Shown: positions 43,782 through 52,928 of the stretch, piece after piece
How the letters are laid out: every line of letters begins with the position of its first letter
How positions within the stretch are numbered: the stretch's first letter is position 1
Assembly: GCA_944326855.1 (NCBI GenBank)
Contig: CALVFO010000030.1
Span: 38,995 to 102,994, forward strand
Reading direction: 5' to 3'
From: an uncultured Alistipes sp.
GTDB taxonomy: Bacteria > Bacteroidota > Bacteroidia > Bacteroidales > Rikenellaceae
Length of the DNA: 64,000 nucleotides
The notes under the pieces: generated by a model
Database searches by the model: none
Told to the model about the DNA's origin: nothing
Seen by the model: the letters and a program-made list of their open reading frames with translations, nothing else
Made by a program: the position numbers and the translations under genes

Positions 43782-45554
43782 ATGTTCTATTACAAAATAC
43801 GAGTGTGGCGGATAGGGCTTGTGTTGAGCCTTTGGTTTGGAGTTGTTTCAGGGTTGCGGGCGGAATCAGCCGGCGAAGGAGTTGCTGCCGGTCGGGATTC
43901 GGTCTATACGCTCGATCGGGTGTATGCATTGGCCGGGAAAAATGATCCGTTCGTCTGGACGATTCTCGATTCGATCGAACGACGGGAATCGGCGGCGGAT
44001 TATGGAGGCGATATTCCGGCTTATGAGATCCAACTGGCTCGGGCGTTTGTAGCTTCGCGCGAGTTGAATCCCCGGCGGGCAATCCGTTATTTGAGTCCTT
44101 TGCTCGTTTCGGAAGCATTGGCTGCCGATCCGAAACGTCATTTGTTTGCCCTGGCTTTGATGAGTAACGAGTGCATGGTCCTGCACTGGGACGATCAGGA
44201 ACTCGAATATCTTTTACAGTATATGGCACTGGCCCAGCATAGCGGCGATTCGGTGCGTTATGCTTCGGCTTATCTGTATTTGGCAAGCGTATATCAGGAA
44301 CAGGAGGCTTACGATCGGAGTGAGACCTGCTTGCGACAGGGGCAGCAGATTCTCAAACGGACGGACGATCCCCGGAGTTTGGATTATTTGTTGTGGAGCC
44401 GGGAGATCGAAATCGATTTGTTGGCTTCTCAGAACCGTTACGACGAGGCGATCGCCCTCAATCACCGGTTGATCAGGAGGTATAAATCCTTGACGCCGCA
44501 GCAGCGCGAACAAATGGATCTCGCTCGGGATTCGAGTTTCAATTTTCGGCAGGCCCAGAACTGGATGTCATTAGCCGGTTTGTATGTGCATGACGGGCAA
44601 AAGGAGGCTGCGGCTAAGGCTTATCGGAAGGCGCAGGTTTTTTTGGCGCAGTCTCCTGAGGTTCTCAGTCCTCAATTCACGGAGATGACTTTCGATTATT
44701 TGAAGACGGCCGGTCACTACCGGGAGGCGTTAGCTTGTGCCGCTCGTTATGTCGAGCAGACGAGGGTGGGCGATACGATCAATTTGTTTCATCTGCAGGC
44801 CAAACAGTTTTTGTCCGAAGCCTGTTACCTGACAGGCGATTATCGGCAGGCCTGGCAATATGAACATCAGGTCTCTTCTTTGGTCGATTCGTTGAATGCC
44901 CGTTCGAATCAGGAGGCGGCTTTGGAGTTGCAGACGGTCTATGAAACGGTTCAGCGGGAGTCTCGGATCCAGCAGCAGCAATTAACCATTGCCCGCAACC
45001 GACAGATCATTTTGTCGTTGTCGATCGGGTTGGTGGCTTTGGTGGTTTTGGTGTGGCAGATGGCCTGGAGTCGGCGTCGGATTGCCCGCAAGAATCGGAA
45101 ACTGTTCGAGCAGATCGAACAGCTGAGTCAGGCCAAAGCGGAGTTGGAGCATTTGCACAGTCTGATGAGCAACACTCGGAGCGTTCGTCCCGGAGGCGAG
45201 GGAGACGATCTGTTCGAAAGATTGGAAAAGACGATGCGGGAGCGTCGTTTGTTCCTGCGCCCGGATTTGAATCGGGATCAATTGGCCGCCGAATTGGGAA
45301 CCAATAAGTTGTATCTTTCGAATGCGATTTCGCAGCACGAAGGACTTACTTTCTCGGAATACCTGAACCGTTGGAGGCTGGAATATGCCCGTCAGATGTT
45401 GTTGACGGATCACACTTCGAAAATCGAGGCCATTGCCGTCATGTCCGGCTTCAATTCGGTGCGTACGTTTTATCGCCTTTTTCAGCGATATTATCAATTG
45501 ACGCCTACGGAGTTTCGGCGGCTTTCGAGTCTCGGAACACCGACGGACGAATAG
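43782..45554 (+). CDS. TPR-containing membrane protein with AraC-type DNA-binding domain
   Basis: 590 residues: signal/anchor (~8-25), a periplasmic helical region of TPR-like repeats (~50-380; HSGDSVRYASAYLYLASVYQEQEAYDRSETCLRQG is one), a coiled stretch, one membrane helix (~ILSLSIGLVALVVLVWQMAW, ~405-425), a cytosolic coiled coil, and a C-terminal AraC domain (~490-585; DLNRDQLAAELGTNKLYLSNAI and IAVMSGFNSVRTFYRLFQRYY). This one-piece sensor-regulator has no kinase or receiver parts. The ATG at 43782 is chosen to begin the signal. Divergent from the clostripain operon, its probable target. The 528 bp after it holds no gene. Confidence 0.85.
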   Translation: MFYYKIRVWRIGLVLSLWFGVVSGLRAESAGEGVAAGRDSVYTLDRVYALAGKNDPFVWTILDSIERRESAADYGGDIPAYEIQLARAFVASRELNPRRAIRYLSPLLVSEALAADPKRHLFALALMSNECMVLHWDDQELEYLLQYMALAQHSGDSVRYASAYLYLASVYQEQEAYDRSETCLRQGQQILKRTDDPRSLDYLLWSREIEIDLLASQNRYDEAIALNHRLIRRYKSLTPQQREQMDLARDSSFNFRQAQNWMSLAGLYVHDGQKEAAAKAYRKAQVFLAQSPEVLSPQFTEMTFDYLKTAGHYREALACAARYVEQTRVGDTINLFHLQAKQFLSEACYLTGDYRQAWQYEHQVSSLVDSLNARSNQEAALELQTVYETVQRESRIQQQQLTIARNRQIILSLSIGLVALVVLVWQMAWSRRRIARKNRKLFEQIEQLSQAKAELEHLHSLMSNTRSVRPGGEGDDLFERLEKTMRERRLFLRPDLNRDQLAAELGTNKLYLSNAISQHEGLTFSEYLNRWRLEYARQMLLTDHTSKIEAIAVMSGFNSVRTFYRLFQRYYQLTPTEFRRLSSLGTPTDE

Positions 45555-46082
45555 GAAGGTGTTGCGAGGGGGAATGGGAGAAGGTGCGTCGACCCGGGTG
45601 AAGGTTGTCTTGACTCTCGGCGGTTCTCTGCGGCCAGACGGTTTCTGCTTAATCTCCGGTGTTGGGAGAAGCGTTTCGGATATTTCTGGAGCAACCAGAT
45701 GTTTTCGCTGCACTCGGATCCCTCCCTGCCGGTCTGGTGGGGTGGTGTGCCGGCGATGCGTTCGGCATGTCGGGGGATACGGGCATATCCGTTCGGAGGT
45801 TGACGACGACCTGTCCGATCCTCCCGGGCAGAAAGTCTTAAACAGGAGGTTGGGAGGAGAGCCTGTCGGGTGCGATCGAATTGGACGCTTCGACCGACCG
45901 GTGCGGAAGGTTGGACCGCATGCGTTTTTTTCGTACTTTTAACTTCGGTTTTGTTCGTTTGGGAAGGTAGGATCTGTTCGTAAACGGATCCCGGTGCGGA
46001 GAATGCGGGGAGCATCATGAGAAACGAACCCGAACATCGTAAATCGTTTACGGAATATGGTGGAATGAATCTTGGGTAGGAT

Positions 46083-46853
46083 ATGATGATTTTGACGGAA
46101 GAATTTTATAAGGGTCTGATGGTGGTGATGGCGGGGCTGGCCGTTATCGTCTTTTTTGCCTTGTATAAGGTTCGGGCCGGGTACGGCATCTTTCGGAGTG
46201 GGAATTGGGGCCCCTCGGTGAACAATCGCCTGGGATGGGTGCTGATGGAGGCTCCGGCTTTTGTAACCATGGCTCTCGTGTGGGCTTTCTCTTCCCGACG
46301 CGGGGAGTTGGCTCCGTTGGTGATGTTCCTGCTTTTCGAACTGCATTATTTCCAGCGATCGTTTATTTTCCCGCTTTTGATTCGGGGCCGCAGCCGGATG
46401 CCGATCGCCATTCTGGGCATGGGGGCCTTTTTCAATCTGCTGAATGCCTATATACAAGGAGCCTGGTTGTTTTACTTTGCCCCGGAAGGTCTGTATACCC
46501 CAGCCTGGTTAACCTCTCCTCAGTTTATCGGAGGATGTCTCCTGTTTTTTATCGGCATGTACATCAACCTGCGCAGCGATGCCATTATACGCTCGTTGCG
46601 GGCTCCGGGCGATACCCGTCATTACTTGCCCCGGGGTGGCTTGTACGATTATGTGACCTCGGCCAATTATTTCGGCGAGATCGTCCAGTGGGGAGGCTTT
46701 GCCCTGCTGACCTTCTCGTGGGCGGGTTTGCTGTTCTTTGTCTGGACGGCGGCCAATCTGGTGCCTCGGGCCGATGCCATCTATCGCCGTTATCGGGAAG
46801 AGTTCGGGGATGCGGTCGGACGTCGTAAACGGATTTTTCCTTTTTTGTACTGA
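46083..46853 (+). CDS. 3-oxo-5-alpha-steroid 4-dehydrogenase (steroid 5-alpha-reductase) family protein
   Basis: 256 residues, integral membrane with about six to seven helices. The C-terminal half has the family signature: LRSDAIIRSLRAPGDTRHYLPRGGLYDYVTSANYFGEIVQWGGFALLTFSW, then AIYRRYREEFGDAVGRRKRIFPFLY; Glu in 'YFGEIVQW' and the Asn/Tyr before it match the NADPH/substrate region of human SRD5A enzymes. Such enzymes reduce the delta-4 double bond of 3-oxo steroids, and gut Bacteroidales homologues act on bile acid intermediates or steroid hormones; whether this one does is untested. Alone; no regulator seen. A second Met follows directly. Confidence 0.83.
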   Translation: MMILTEEFYKGLMVVMAGLAVIVFFALYKVRAGYGIFRSGNWGPSVNNRLGWVLMEAPAFVTMALVWAFSSRRGELAPLVMFLLFELHYFQRSFIFPLLIRGRSRMPIAILGMGAFFNLLNAYIQGAWLFYFAPEGLYTPAWLTSPQFIGGCLLFFIGMYINLRSDAIIRSLRAPGDTRHYLPRGGLYDYVTSANYFGEIVQWGGFALLTFSWAGLLFFVWTAANLVPRADAIYRRYREEFGDAVGRRKRIFPFLY

Positions 46854-47170
46854 TCGGGGCGGGATGCCATAAGACGCCTCTGGGTATCGGTTCTCTGGTC
46901 TGGGAACCTTTGGAGAGGTGATCGGGTAGCTCCGAAGGTCCGGGAGGGCCGGACTTGGCGCGGATAAAATGTTCGGAACGTTCATCGGACAGACTTTCTT
47001 TCGGAACTTCTGCTTTTCTGGGAATTTTTGGGGCCTGTGTATCGGGAAAACGCAGCGAGGGAAAGACAATGAACTCGGAAACCGGGAGCCTTCGGGTTGG
47101 TTTTTCGGTTTCGGAACGGGGCTCTCGGATGAAATTTCCGGGACAGAGGGCTCTGCTGCGGGAATTTTCG

Positions 47171-47178
47171 TACATTTG
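47171..47178 (+). promoter_or_regulatory. -7 box of the type I asparaginase gene
   Basis: TACATTTG matches TAnnTTTG, 42 bp before the ATG; no clear -33 box. The rest of 46854-47170 is empty. Confidence 0.45.
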
Positions 47179-47219
47179 CCATACGAGAGCTTGGGGCTCT
47201 TCGATTTTGCCTGATTGCC

Positions 47220-48257
47220 ATGACTTCACCGCGTGCTTCCATCCTGCTGATCTATACCGGCGGGACGATCGGGATGAAAACCGATCCTGTCACCGGGGCC
47301 TTGACCCCTTTCGACTTCAACAGCATTTATGAAGAGTTCCCTTACCTGGGAAAACTGTCCGTGCATATCGATGTGCTGCCGTTTACGCCGATCGACTCGT
47401 CGAACGTAACGCCGGAGTTGTGGGTGCAACTGGCCGGGATCATCGCCTCGCATTACGAAAAGTATGACGGGTTCGTGATTCTGCACGGTACGGACACGAT
47501 GGCCTATTCGGCTTCGGCCCTGAGTTTCATGCTGGAGAATCTCACCAAACCGGTGGTTTTTACCGGCAGCCAGATTCCGATCGGGGTGTTGCGGACCGAC
47601 GGCCGGGAGAATTTCATTACCGCTATCGAAATTGCAGCGGCCAAAGACGCCCAGGGGCGTGCGATGGTTCCCGAAGTGAGCATTTGTTTTCAGAACCGGG
47701 TTCTGCGGGCTAACCGAACGACCAAACATAGCGCGGAGAAATTGAACGCATTTCGTTCGGATAATTATCCGGCATTGGCGGAAGTGGGCGTCAACATCCA
47801 TTATCACCTGCCTTATATATATAAGGTATCCGATTCGAAGGCTCCGTTGGAGACCTTTACCGATCTGGAAGATCGGGTGGGTGTGATTCGGGTTTTTCCG
47901 GGCTTGAGGCCCGACATGTTGGAAGGGATGTTGTCGCTGAACGGGTTGCGGGCCGTTGTGCTGGAGACCTACGGTTCGGGCAATGCGCCGACTGCGGAGT
48001 GGTTTATTCGGGCGGTGAGCGAAGCGGTGGCCCGGGGCGTGATCGTGATGAACGTCACGCAGTGCCATGACGGTGCGGTATCGATGGATCTGTATGAAAC
48101 CGGTCGCCGACTCAAACAGGCCGGGGTGGTGAGCGGACGGGACATCACCACCGAGAGTGCTTTGGCTAAATTGATGGTGTTGTTGGGACGAAACTTGCCG
48201 CAGGAGGAACTGGAGCGGTTGTTAATTCAGCCGATTCGGGGAGAAATTACCCCCTAA
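47220..48257 (+). CDS. ansA: L-asparaginase, type I (cytosolic)
   Basis: 345 residues without a signal peptide. Motifs: LLIYTGGTIGM (first Thr) and VILHGTDTMAYSASALSFMLENL (second Thr-Asp), then VVFTGSQIPIGVLRTDGRENF. The C-terminal domain carries the type I allosteric region (VLETYGSGNAPT, NVTQCHDGAVSMDLYETGRRL). It hydrolyses cytosolic asparagine, alongside the exported enzyme at 26965-28119. Confidence 0.95.
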   Translation: MTSPRASILLIYTGGTIGMKTDPVTGALTPFDFNSIYEEFPYLGKLSVHIDVLPFTPIDSSNVTPELWVQLAGIIASHYEKYDGFVILHGTDTMAYSASALSFMLENLTKPVVFTGSQIPIGVLRTDGRENFITAIEIAAAKDAQGRAMVPEVSICFQNRVLRANRTTKHSAEKLNAFRSDNYPALAEVGVNIHYHLPYIYKVSDSKAPLETFTDLEDRVGVIRVFPGLRPDMLEGMLSLNGLRAVVLETYGSGNAPTAEWFIRAVSEAVARGVIVMNVTQCHDGAVSMDLYETGRRLKQAGVVSGRDITTESALAKLMVLLGRNLPQEELERLLIQPIRGEITP

Positions 48258-48434
48258 TTTTTTTCAAACCAAAATAATTTTGTATATTTCGCAGGTATTT
48301 TTCAGGTCATATGCCGTACAAGGAGGACCGGAACCGGGAGAAACAGGAGAGGAAATTTTTCTTTACGTACGGTTTGTTGTTTGATACTGAGGAATATATA
48401 GGGTCCTTTTCGTGCAAGAAGGGCTATTGATTTC

Positions 48435-48522
48435 GGAGAAATGACCGAGTGGCTGAAGGTGCGCGCCTGGAAAGTGCGTATACCCCAAAAGGGTATCGCG
48501 AGTTCGAATCTCGCTTTCTCCG
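48435..48522 (+). tRNA. tRNA-Ser (anticodon GGA)
   Basis: 88-nt class II tRNA: acceptor GGAGAAA/TTTCTCC with discriminator G, D-arm from ACCGAGTGGCTGAAGGT, anticodon loop CTGGAAA (GGA), long variable arm TACCCC-AAAA-GGGGTA-like (TACCCCAAAAGGGTA) and T-arm GCGAG-TTCGAAT-CTCGC. CCA is not encoded. The next 334 bp contain only the exbB leader. Confidence 0.96.
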
Positions 48523-48724
48523 CTGAAATTGACAGGGGAAAGGGACTGAAAGATACTCCTCAATGATCCGGAACCGGGAAGATCACCCTTCCGGGGACGG
48601 TTGCCGAAAGACGATTCAAGGTGTTTCGGGCGGAATTGAGGGCTAAAAATTAACAAAGGGACACAAAAAGGCGTAAAAACCTGCATAAAGCTTGAACAGA
48701 AGCAGGTAATGCCGAAAAAAGTGT

Positions 48725-48732
48725 TATATTTG
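48725..48732 (+). promoter_or_regulatory. -7 box of the exbB operon
   Basis: TATATTTG matches TAnnTTTG; it predicts an untranslated leader of ~115 nt that is A/C-rich near the start codon. Confidence 0.45.
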
Positions 48733-48856
48733 TTACCCGCTTTTGTCCCCTCGTCTCTGAGTAGAGTCCGGACCTAAAACGATAACCCGAACAACAGAAC
48801 CAAAATAACTTTTAAAAACTCAAAGCAATAAGTACTAATTAATTTTCTCTTTCACT

Positions 48857-49642
48857 ATGAAAAAACTATTTATGATTCTGGCAGTGGTAGGTATGTTCAG
48901 CCTCGGTACTGCAAAAGTTTCAGCACAGGACTCTACGGCGGCCGCTGCATCTGAAACTGCTCAGGTTCAAGAAATGGCTACTGTGGATGCAGAAGTGGAC
49001 GTTGAAGGTCAGCCCCTGCACCAGGCTATCAAACAGAAATTCCTCGAAGGGGGTGCCGGCTGGATGGCTCCTATTCTGTTGTGCCTTGTATTGGGTTTGG
49101 CTATCGCCATCGAACGTATCATCTACCTGAACCTCTCTACGACCAATACCAAGAAATTGATCGCTAAAGTAGAAGAAGCGCTCAACAACGGTGGTATCGA
49201 AGCTGCTAAAGAAGTTTGCCGCAACACCCGCGGCCCTGTAGCCAGCATCTTCTATCAGGGTCTTCTGCGTTATGACGAAGGTCTGGACGTAGTAGAAAAA
49301 ACCGTTGTATCTTACGGTTCGGTTCAGATGGGTCAGATGGAAAACGGTTTGAGCTGGATTTCTCTGTTCATCGCCTTGTCTCCTATGTTGGGATTCATGG
49401 GTACCGTAGTAGGGATGATTCAAGCTTTTGATGCAATCGAAGCTGCTGGTGACGTGTCTCCTACCTTGGTAGCCGGTGGTATTAAAGTGGCCTTGTTGAC
49501 TACCATGGCAGGTTTGATCGCTGCCGTGATTCTGCAGTTGTTCTACAACTACATCCTCTCGAAAATCGACGGTCTGGTTGTAACGATGGAAGACACCTCG
49601 ATCACGCTGGTAGATATGCTGACCAAATTCAACAAAAAGTAA
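48857..49642 (+). CDS. exbB: MotA/TolQ/ExbB proton channel family protein
   Basis: 261 residues, inner membrane. It forms the pentameric proton channel that drives TonB. An N-terminal signal-like segment (MKKLFMILAVVGMFSLGTAKVSAQ) precedes a low-complexity Ala/Glu stretch, then TM helices at ~68-90, ~165-190 (SWISLFIALSPMLGFMGTVVGMIQAF) and ~200-232 (LLTTMAGLIAAVILQLFYNYIL). The Thr/Pro residues of the channel helices are kept. First gene of exbB-4TM-exbD-exbD. Codon use here is more restrained than in flanking genes (many CTG/CTC, TCT), consistent with high expression. Confidence 0.93.
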   Translation: MKKLFMILAVVGMFSLGTAKVSAQDSTAAAASETAQVQEMATVDAEVDVEGQPLHQAIKQKFLEGGAGWMAPILLCLVLGLAIAIERIIYLNLSTTNTKKLIAKVEEALNNGGIEAAKEVCRNTRGPVASIFYQGLLRYDEGLDVVEKTVVSYGSVQMGQMENGLSWISLFIALSPMLGFMGTVVGMIQAFDAIEAAGDVSPTLVAGGIKVALLTTMAGLIAAVILQLFYNYILSKIDGLVVTMEDTSITLVDMLTKFNKK

Positions 49643-49658
49643 TTAAATCCCGAGTTCA

Positions 49659-50057
49659 ATGAAATATTTATCAATCATACGTTATGTCTTTTTGGCCATA
49701 TCTGCAGTGACCGTCCTGCTGTTCTTCGTGGGCGTGTCTGACGTGGATTTGATGCTGAACTGGGCATATATTCTGCTGGGTTTGACCATCGCGGTATCGA
49801 TTTTGTTCCCCGCGGTCAACTTGGCAAAGAATCCGCAGGGTGCGATTCGCTCCCTGGTGGGTTTGGCGATCGTAGCCGTTGTGCTGGGGATTTCCTACGC
49901 TATGGCCAGCGATGCAGTCATCGTAACCCCTGTAAATACTTTTGATGATCCGACGTCTTTGAAACTCAGTGATATGGGTCTGTACGCTACCTATATTGCT
50001 CTGGGCGTCGCTATTCTTGCCAGCATTATCGGCGAAGTTAGCAACATCTTCAAGTAA
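49659..50057 (+). CDS. Four-helix membrane protein of the exb operon
   Basis: 132 residues with four membrane helices (~8-25, ~32-52, ~64-82, ~107-128). A gene of this kind is usual between exbB and exbD in Bacteroidetes but has no assigned role. A short polar loop (TPVNTFDDPTSLKLSDMG) faces the periplasm. 16 bp after exbB, 35 bp before exbD. It may be an extra subunit of the energising complex (inference). Confidence 0.78.
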   Translation: MKYLSIIRYVFLAISAVTVLLFFVGVSDVDLMLNWAYILLGLTIAVSILFPAVNLAKNPQGAIRSLVGLAIVAVVLGISYAMASDAVIVTPVNTFDDPTSLKLSDMGLYATYIALGVAILASIIGEVSNIFK

Positions 50058-50092
50058 GTCGTTCGGAACAACAATGGAAAAAATTCAAAGAA

Positions 50093-50668
50093 ATGGCTAA
50101 AAGAGAAGTACAAGAAATCAACGCCGGCTCCATGGCCGACATCGCCTTTCTGCTGTTGATATTTTTCCTTGTGGCGACGACGATGAACGTGGACACCGGT
50201 CTGCAACGTGTATTGCCTCCTTTTTCTGACCAGACTCAAAACCAGGAAGTAGAGGTGAAAAAACGTAACCTGTTGTTGGTATTCGTCAACAAGTTTGACG
50301 ATATTCAGGTAGCAGGGGAACGGATGGATATTACTCAGGTTAAAGACAAAGCCAAAGAGTTTATCCTCAATGCCGCTAACAGCCCCGACCTGCCCGAAAA
50401 AGTCGACACAGAAATCGATCTGATCGGATCCTATCCCGTGAGTCAAGGGGTTATCTCCTTGCAGAACGACCGGGGTACGAGCTACAACAAATATATCATG
50501 GTTCAGAATGAGTTGACCCGTGCTTTTAACGAAGTCCGCAACGAAGTGTCCCTGCAGAAATTCGGTCGTTCGTTTGCCGAACTGGATGAAAAAGAGCGTG
50601 AAGCTATCACCAAGGCTGTGCCCCTGAAGATTTCGGAGGCAGAACCTAAAAACATTGGAGGAAAGTAG
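50093..50668 (+). CDS. exbD: ExbD/TolR family protein, long form
   Basis: 191 residues. One membrane helix (~14-30, SMADIAFLLLIFFLVATTM) holds the conserved Asp16 that carries protons; the preceding INAGSMADIAF is the family motif. The rest is periplasmic, longer than E. coli ExbD (141), with a helical insert (LQKFGRSFAELDEKEREAITKA). Works with ExbB to power TonB-dependent uptake. Confidence 0.93.
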   Translation: MAKREVQEINAGSMADIAFLLLIFFLVATTMNVDTGLQRVLPPFSDQTQNQEVEVKKRNLLLVFVNKFDDIQVAGERMDITQVKDKAKEFILNAANSPDLPEKVDTEIDLIGSYPVSQGVISLQNDRGTSYNKYIMVQNELTRAFNEVRNEVSLQKFGRSFAELDEKEREAITKAVPLKISEAEPKNIGGK

Positions 50669-50669
50669 C

Positions 50670-51140
50670 ATGGCAGTAATGAACAAAAAAGGGAAGAAAT
50701 CGGTAGGTGCGATCTCGACCTCCTCTCTTCCGGACGTTATTTTCATGATTCTGTTCTTCTTTATGGTGACGACAACCATGCGTGAACAAGAGTTGTTCGT
50801 ACGCTTCCGGCTGCCCGAAGCGACTGAAGTTCAAAAACTCGAAAAGAAGTCGCTGGCCAGCTATATCTACATTGGCCCTCCCACGGCCCAGATGGCTGCC
50901 AAGTTCGGTACGGCTCCCCGTATCCAGTTGAACGACAGCTACCATCAGGCTTTCGAAATCGGTGAATTCATCGCTTCTGAAAAGGATAAACTGAACGAAG
51001 CCGACCGTGTAGCCATGACTGTTGTACTGAAAGCGGACAATATGACCCGTATGGGGATTATTACCGAAGTAAAACAGGAATTGCGTAAGGCCAATGCGCT
51101 GAAAATCAGCTATGCTGCAAGTAAGAGCTTGGGTTATTAA
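50670..51140 (+). CDS. exbD: ExbD/TolR family protein, second copy
   Basis: 156 residues; membrane helix with conserved Asp (SSLPDVIFMILFFFMVTTTM). It begins one base after the previous gene, with GGAGGAAAG (50657-50665) as a good ribosome-binding site, rare in this window; this decides the start at 50670 over an in-frame ATG at 50655. The two ExbD copies differ in periplasmic part, so a mixed dimer is possible. Confidence 0.93.
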   Translation: MAVMNKKGKKSVGAISTSSLPDVIFMILFFFMVTTTMREQELFVRFRLPEATEVQKLEKKSLASYIYIGPPTAQMAAKFGTAPRIQLNDSYHQAFEIGEFIASEKDKLNEADRVAMTVVLKADNMTRMGIITEVKQELRKANALKISYAASKSLGY

Positions 51141-51181
51141 TCCGCTCTTCTGCCTTGAAATACCGTTTTGAGAACGGTTCG

Positions 51182-51220
51182 AAAAAAGAGATCGGTCGTA
51201 TCGACCGGTCTCTTTTTTTG
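51182..51220 (+). terminator. Terminator of the exb operon
   Basis: Stem AGAGATCGGTCG / CGACCGGTCTCT (one mismatch) flanked by AAAAAA and TTTTTTT. Confidence 0.8.
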
Positions 51221-51998
51221 TTAGCCCTGTGTCTGGGGGCATGGAAGGAGAAGGTGTATGGATCTTTGCGGATAGTCGTGCGGTTTGCTCTGACTTAGAC
51301 CGAAACGGGGAAACTCCCTCGTTTTGATTTGGAGGAGAGCTTGTTTTTCCGGATAAGCCTGAATGACGGGGGGTGATCGAAATCTGAAGTCACCTTATAG
51401 TTTTCGAATATGGGTTTGTATGTTTTCGGAAATAGGCCTATACGATATAATGATTGATGGGGGGTGAATTTTGTATCGGAGAGAGGGGTTTTGATAGATT
51501 ATTTTAAAACCCTAACTTGCCAAATTGCAACAGATGATTCTTTAAAAAATATAAATTGTATAAAATTTATTATAAAATCGACCTGTTTTTGCTATTTATT
51601 TAAGATTATTTGTTTTATTGGAGGAAAGTTTATATTATTGTATACATTGGATGGGAAGAGAGAAATGGGAATAAACGATTTTACGATTCTCGAGGAAGGG
51701 GGACGAAGTTTTCTGTTATGGCCGGCCTGTTTGAGAGGGAGTGTGGCGTGAAAAGTGAAACCGGGGGGATAACTTTCCGGATTTTTTTTTAGTATGGGTG
51801 TTGTAGAAGAAAGCCGTGTGGCTTTGAATACCCGGTTTTTTCTCCGATTGAAGGAACTGCTGATTGATAGGATTTCGATGGTGCAGGCCGATGTACGGGA
51901 GTTCGAATACTCTGACTTCTGAGTCCGAAAAAAAGGCGATGAATACATCTTCCCGATTCAAATTTATCGGTTAACTAACTAATTAATTATTACCTATT
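51221..51998. other. Gene-free, partly AT-rich spacer
   Basis: About 780 bp without a gene I can support. The part at 51470-51660 is very AT-rich compared with the rest of the window (runs such as TATAAAATTTATTATAAAA). Short frames at 51464-51751 (+) and 51592-51948 (-) have odd composition and no family look. The last 40 bp (TTAACTAACTAATTAATTATT) leads into the lipoprotein gene. Confidence 0.6.
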
Positions 51999-52928
51999 AT
52001 GAAAAATTTATGGTTATTATGGGCTCTTCCGGTTTTACTGATACTGACCGGTTGTGCAAAAAATGAGGCTGAGATTGAATGGACGGATACCCGGGCTACG
52101 GACAAGACTATTGTGGAATATTTGGAGGTCGAACCGGTGTCGGAGGAGGTGCATTTACTCGATGGGCAGAGTATAGCTTATGAGTTCTCCGAGGATGGCG
52201 ATTTCACAGCGGCTGGAGGCGTTAAGACGATTATGACGAATATGTCTTTTGTGGGTCGTATATCTTTGGGAGGTAGCAAGTTCGATTCGGAAAATAAAAT
52301 TATTTTACCGACCAAGTCCCAAATGTATGAATTCAAATTGTATGTGGATGACGTCGATCAGATGATTTGTACGGATGAACAATCTTCATCGGTGGAAGTG
52401 AAAGCCTATCCGATGTTTAATGATATGTTTAGTCAGGTACGGGTTCCCCGGAACGGCTATCGTTGCAAGGTTCTTTATGACGATGACACCTATGGCTATA
52501 TTCCGGATTCGGTTTCTGTAGCGGCTTATCCGATTGCGGGGAGGGGAGTTGTCGGGATTGAAGAATACATGGATATTTCTCCGGTATTGATCGCCGAAAT
52601 TACCGGGCCATGGTTTAAAGTGACTTCCAATGTGTTGGATGGATATACTTTCAAAGATATTCCAGCAGATTATTTTGAGGGGAATGGCGAGCAGCTGGAA
52701 GATCGTATCCGTTATACGGATCGGGAACTGGTTCAGGAGGCTTTCTTGAATGTAAATACGACCTATTTTTATCAGACGAAAGCTAATTCAGATCAGAATA
52801 TCCAGTTTACCGTGGAGGTGGCTCCCAACACAACGGGGAAATCTCGTTCTTTTACATTGGGGTTCCCTTATCAGAACCATATCAATGGGAGTTGCCAGTA
52901 TAAACTTTTTAAAGTGATTCAGCAGTAA
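51999..52928 (+). CDS. Hypothetical lipoprotein with BACON-like C-terminus
   Basis: 309 residues; signal MKNLWLLWALPVLLILTGC. No family recognised for the main body, which is strand-rich and acidic. The end (IQFTVEVAPNTTGKSRSFTLGF...YKLFKVIQQ) has the look of a BACON domain's last strands (VxVxxNTTGxxRxxxxxxxxxxxxxxxxVxQ), a sugar- or mucin-binding module of Bacteroidales surface proteins. Base use is more AT-rich than in neighbours, so it may have been acquired recently. Monocistronic; terminator follows. Confidence 0.6.
   Translation: MKNLWLLWALPVLLILTGCAKNEAEIEWTDTRATDKTIVEYLEVEPVSEEVHLLDGQSIAYEFSEDGDFTAAGGVKTIMTNMSFVGRISLGGSKFDSENKIILPTKSQMYEFKLYVDDVDQMICTDEQSSSVEVKAYPMFNDMFSQVRVPRNGYRCKVLYDDDTYGYIPDSVSVAAYPIAGRGVVGIEEYMDISPVLIAEITGPWFKVTSNVLDGYTFKDIPADYFEGNGEQLEDRIRYTDRELVQEAFLNVNTTYFYQTKANSDQNIQFTVEVAPNTTGKSRSFTLGFPYQNHINGSCQYKLFKVIQQ

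Noticed and set aside
45494-46018. Open frames on both strands in the spacer after the TPR-AraC gene
   Set aside because: Arg/Pro/Ser-rich products without family features; part overlaps the AraC coding end.
51464-51751. 95-codon plus-strand frame in the AT-rich spacer
   Set aside because: No recognisable domain, unusual composition, and a competing minus-strand frame of similar length; not enough to call a gene.
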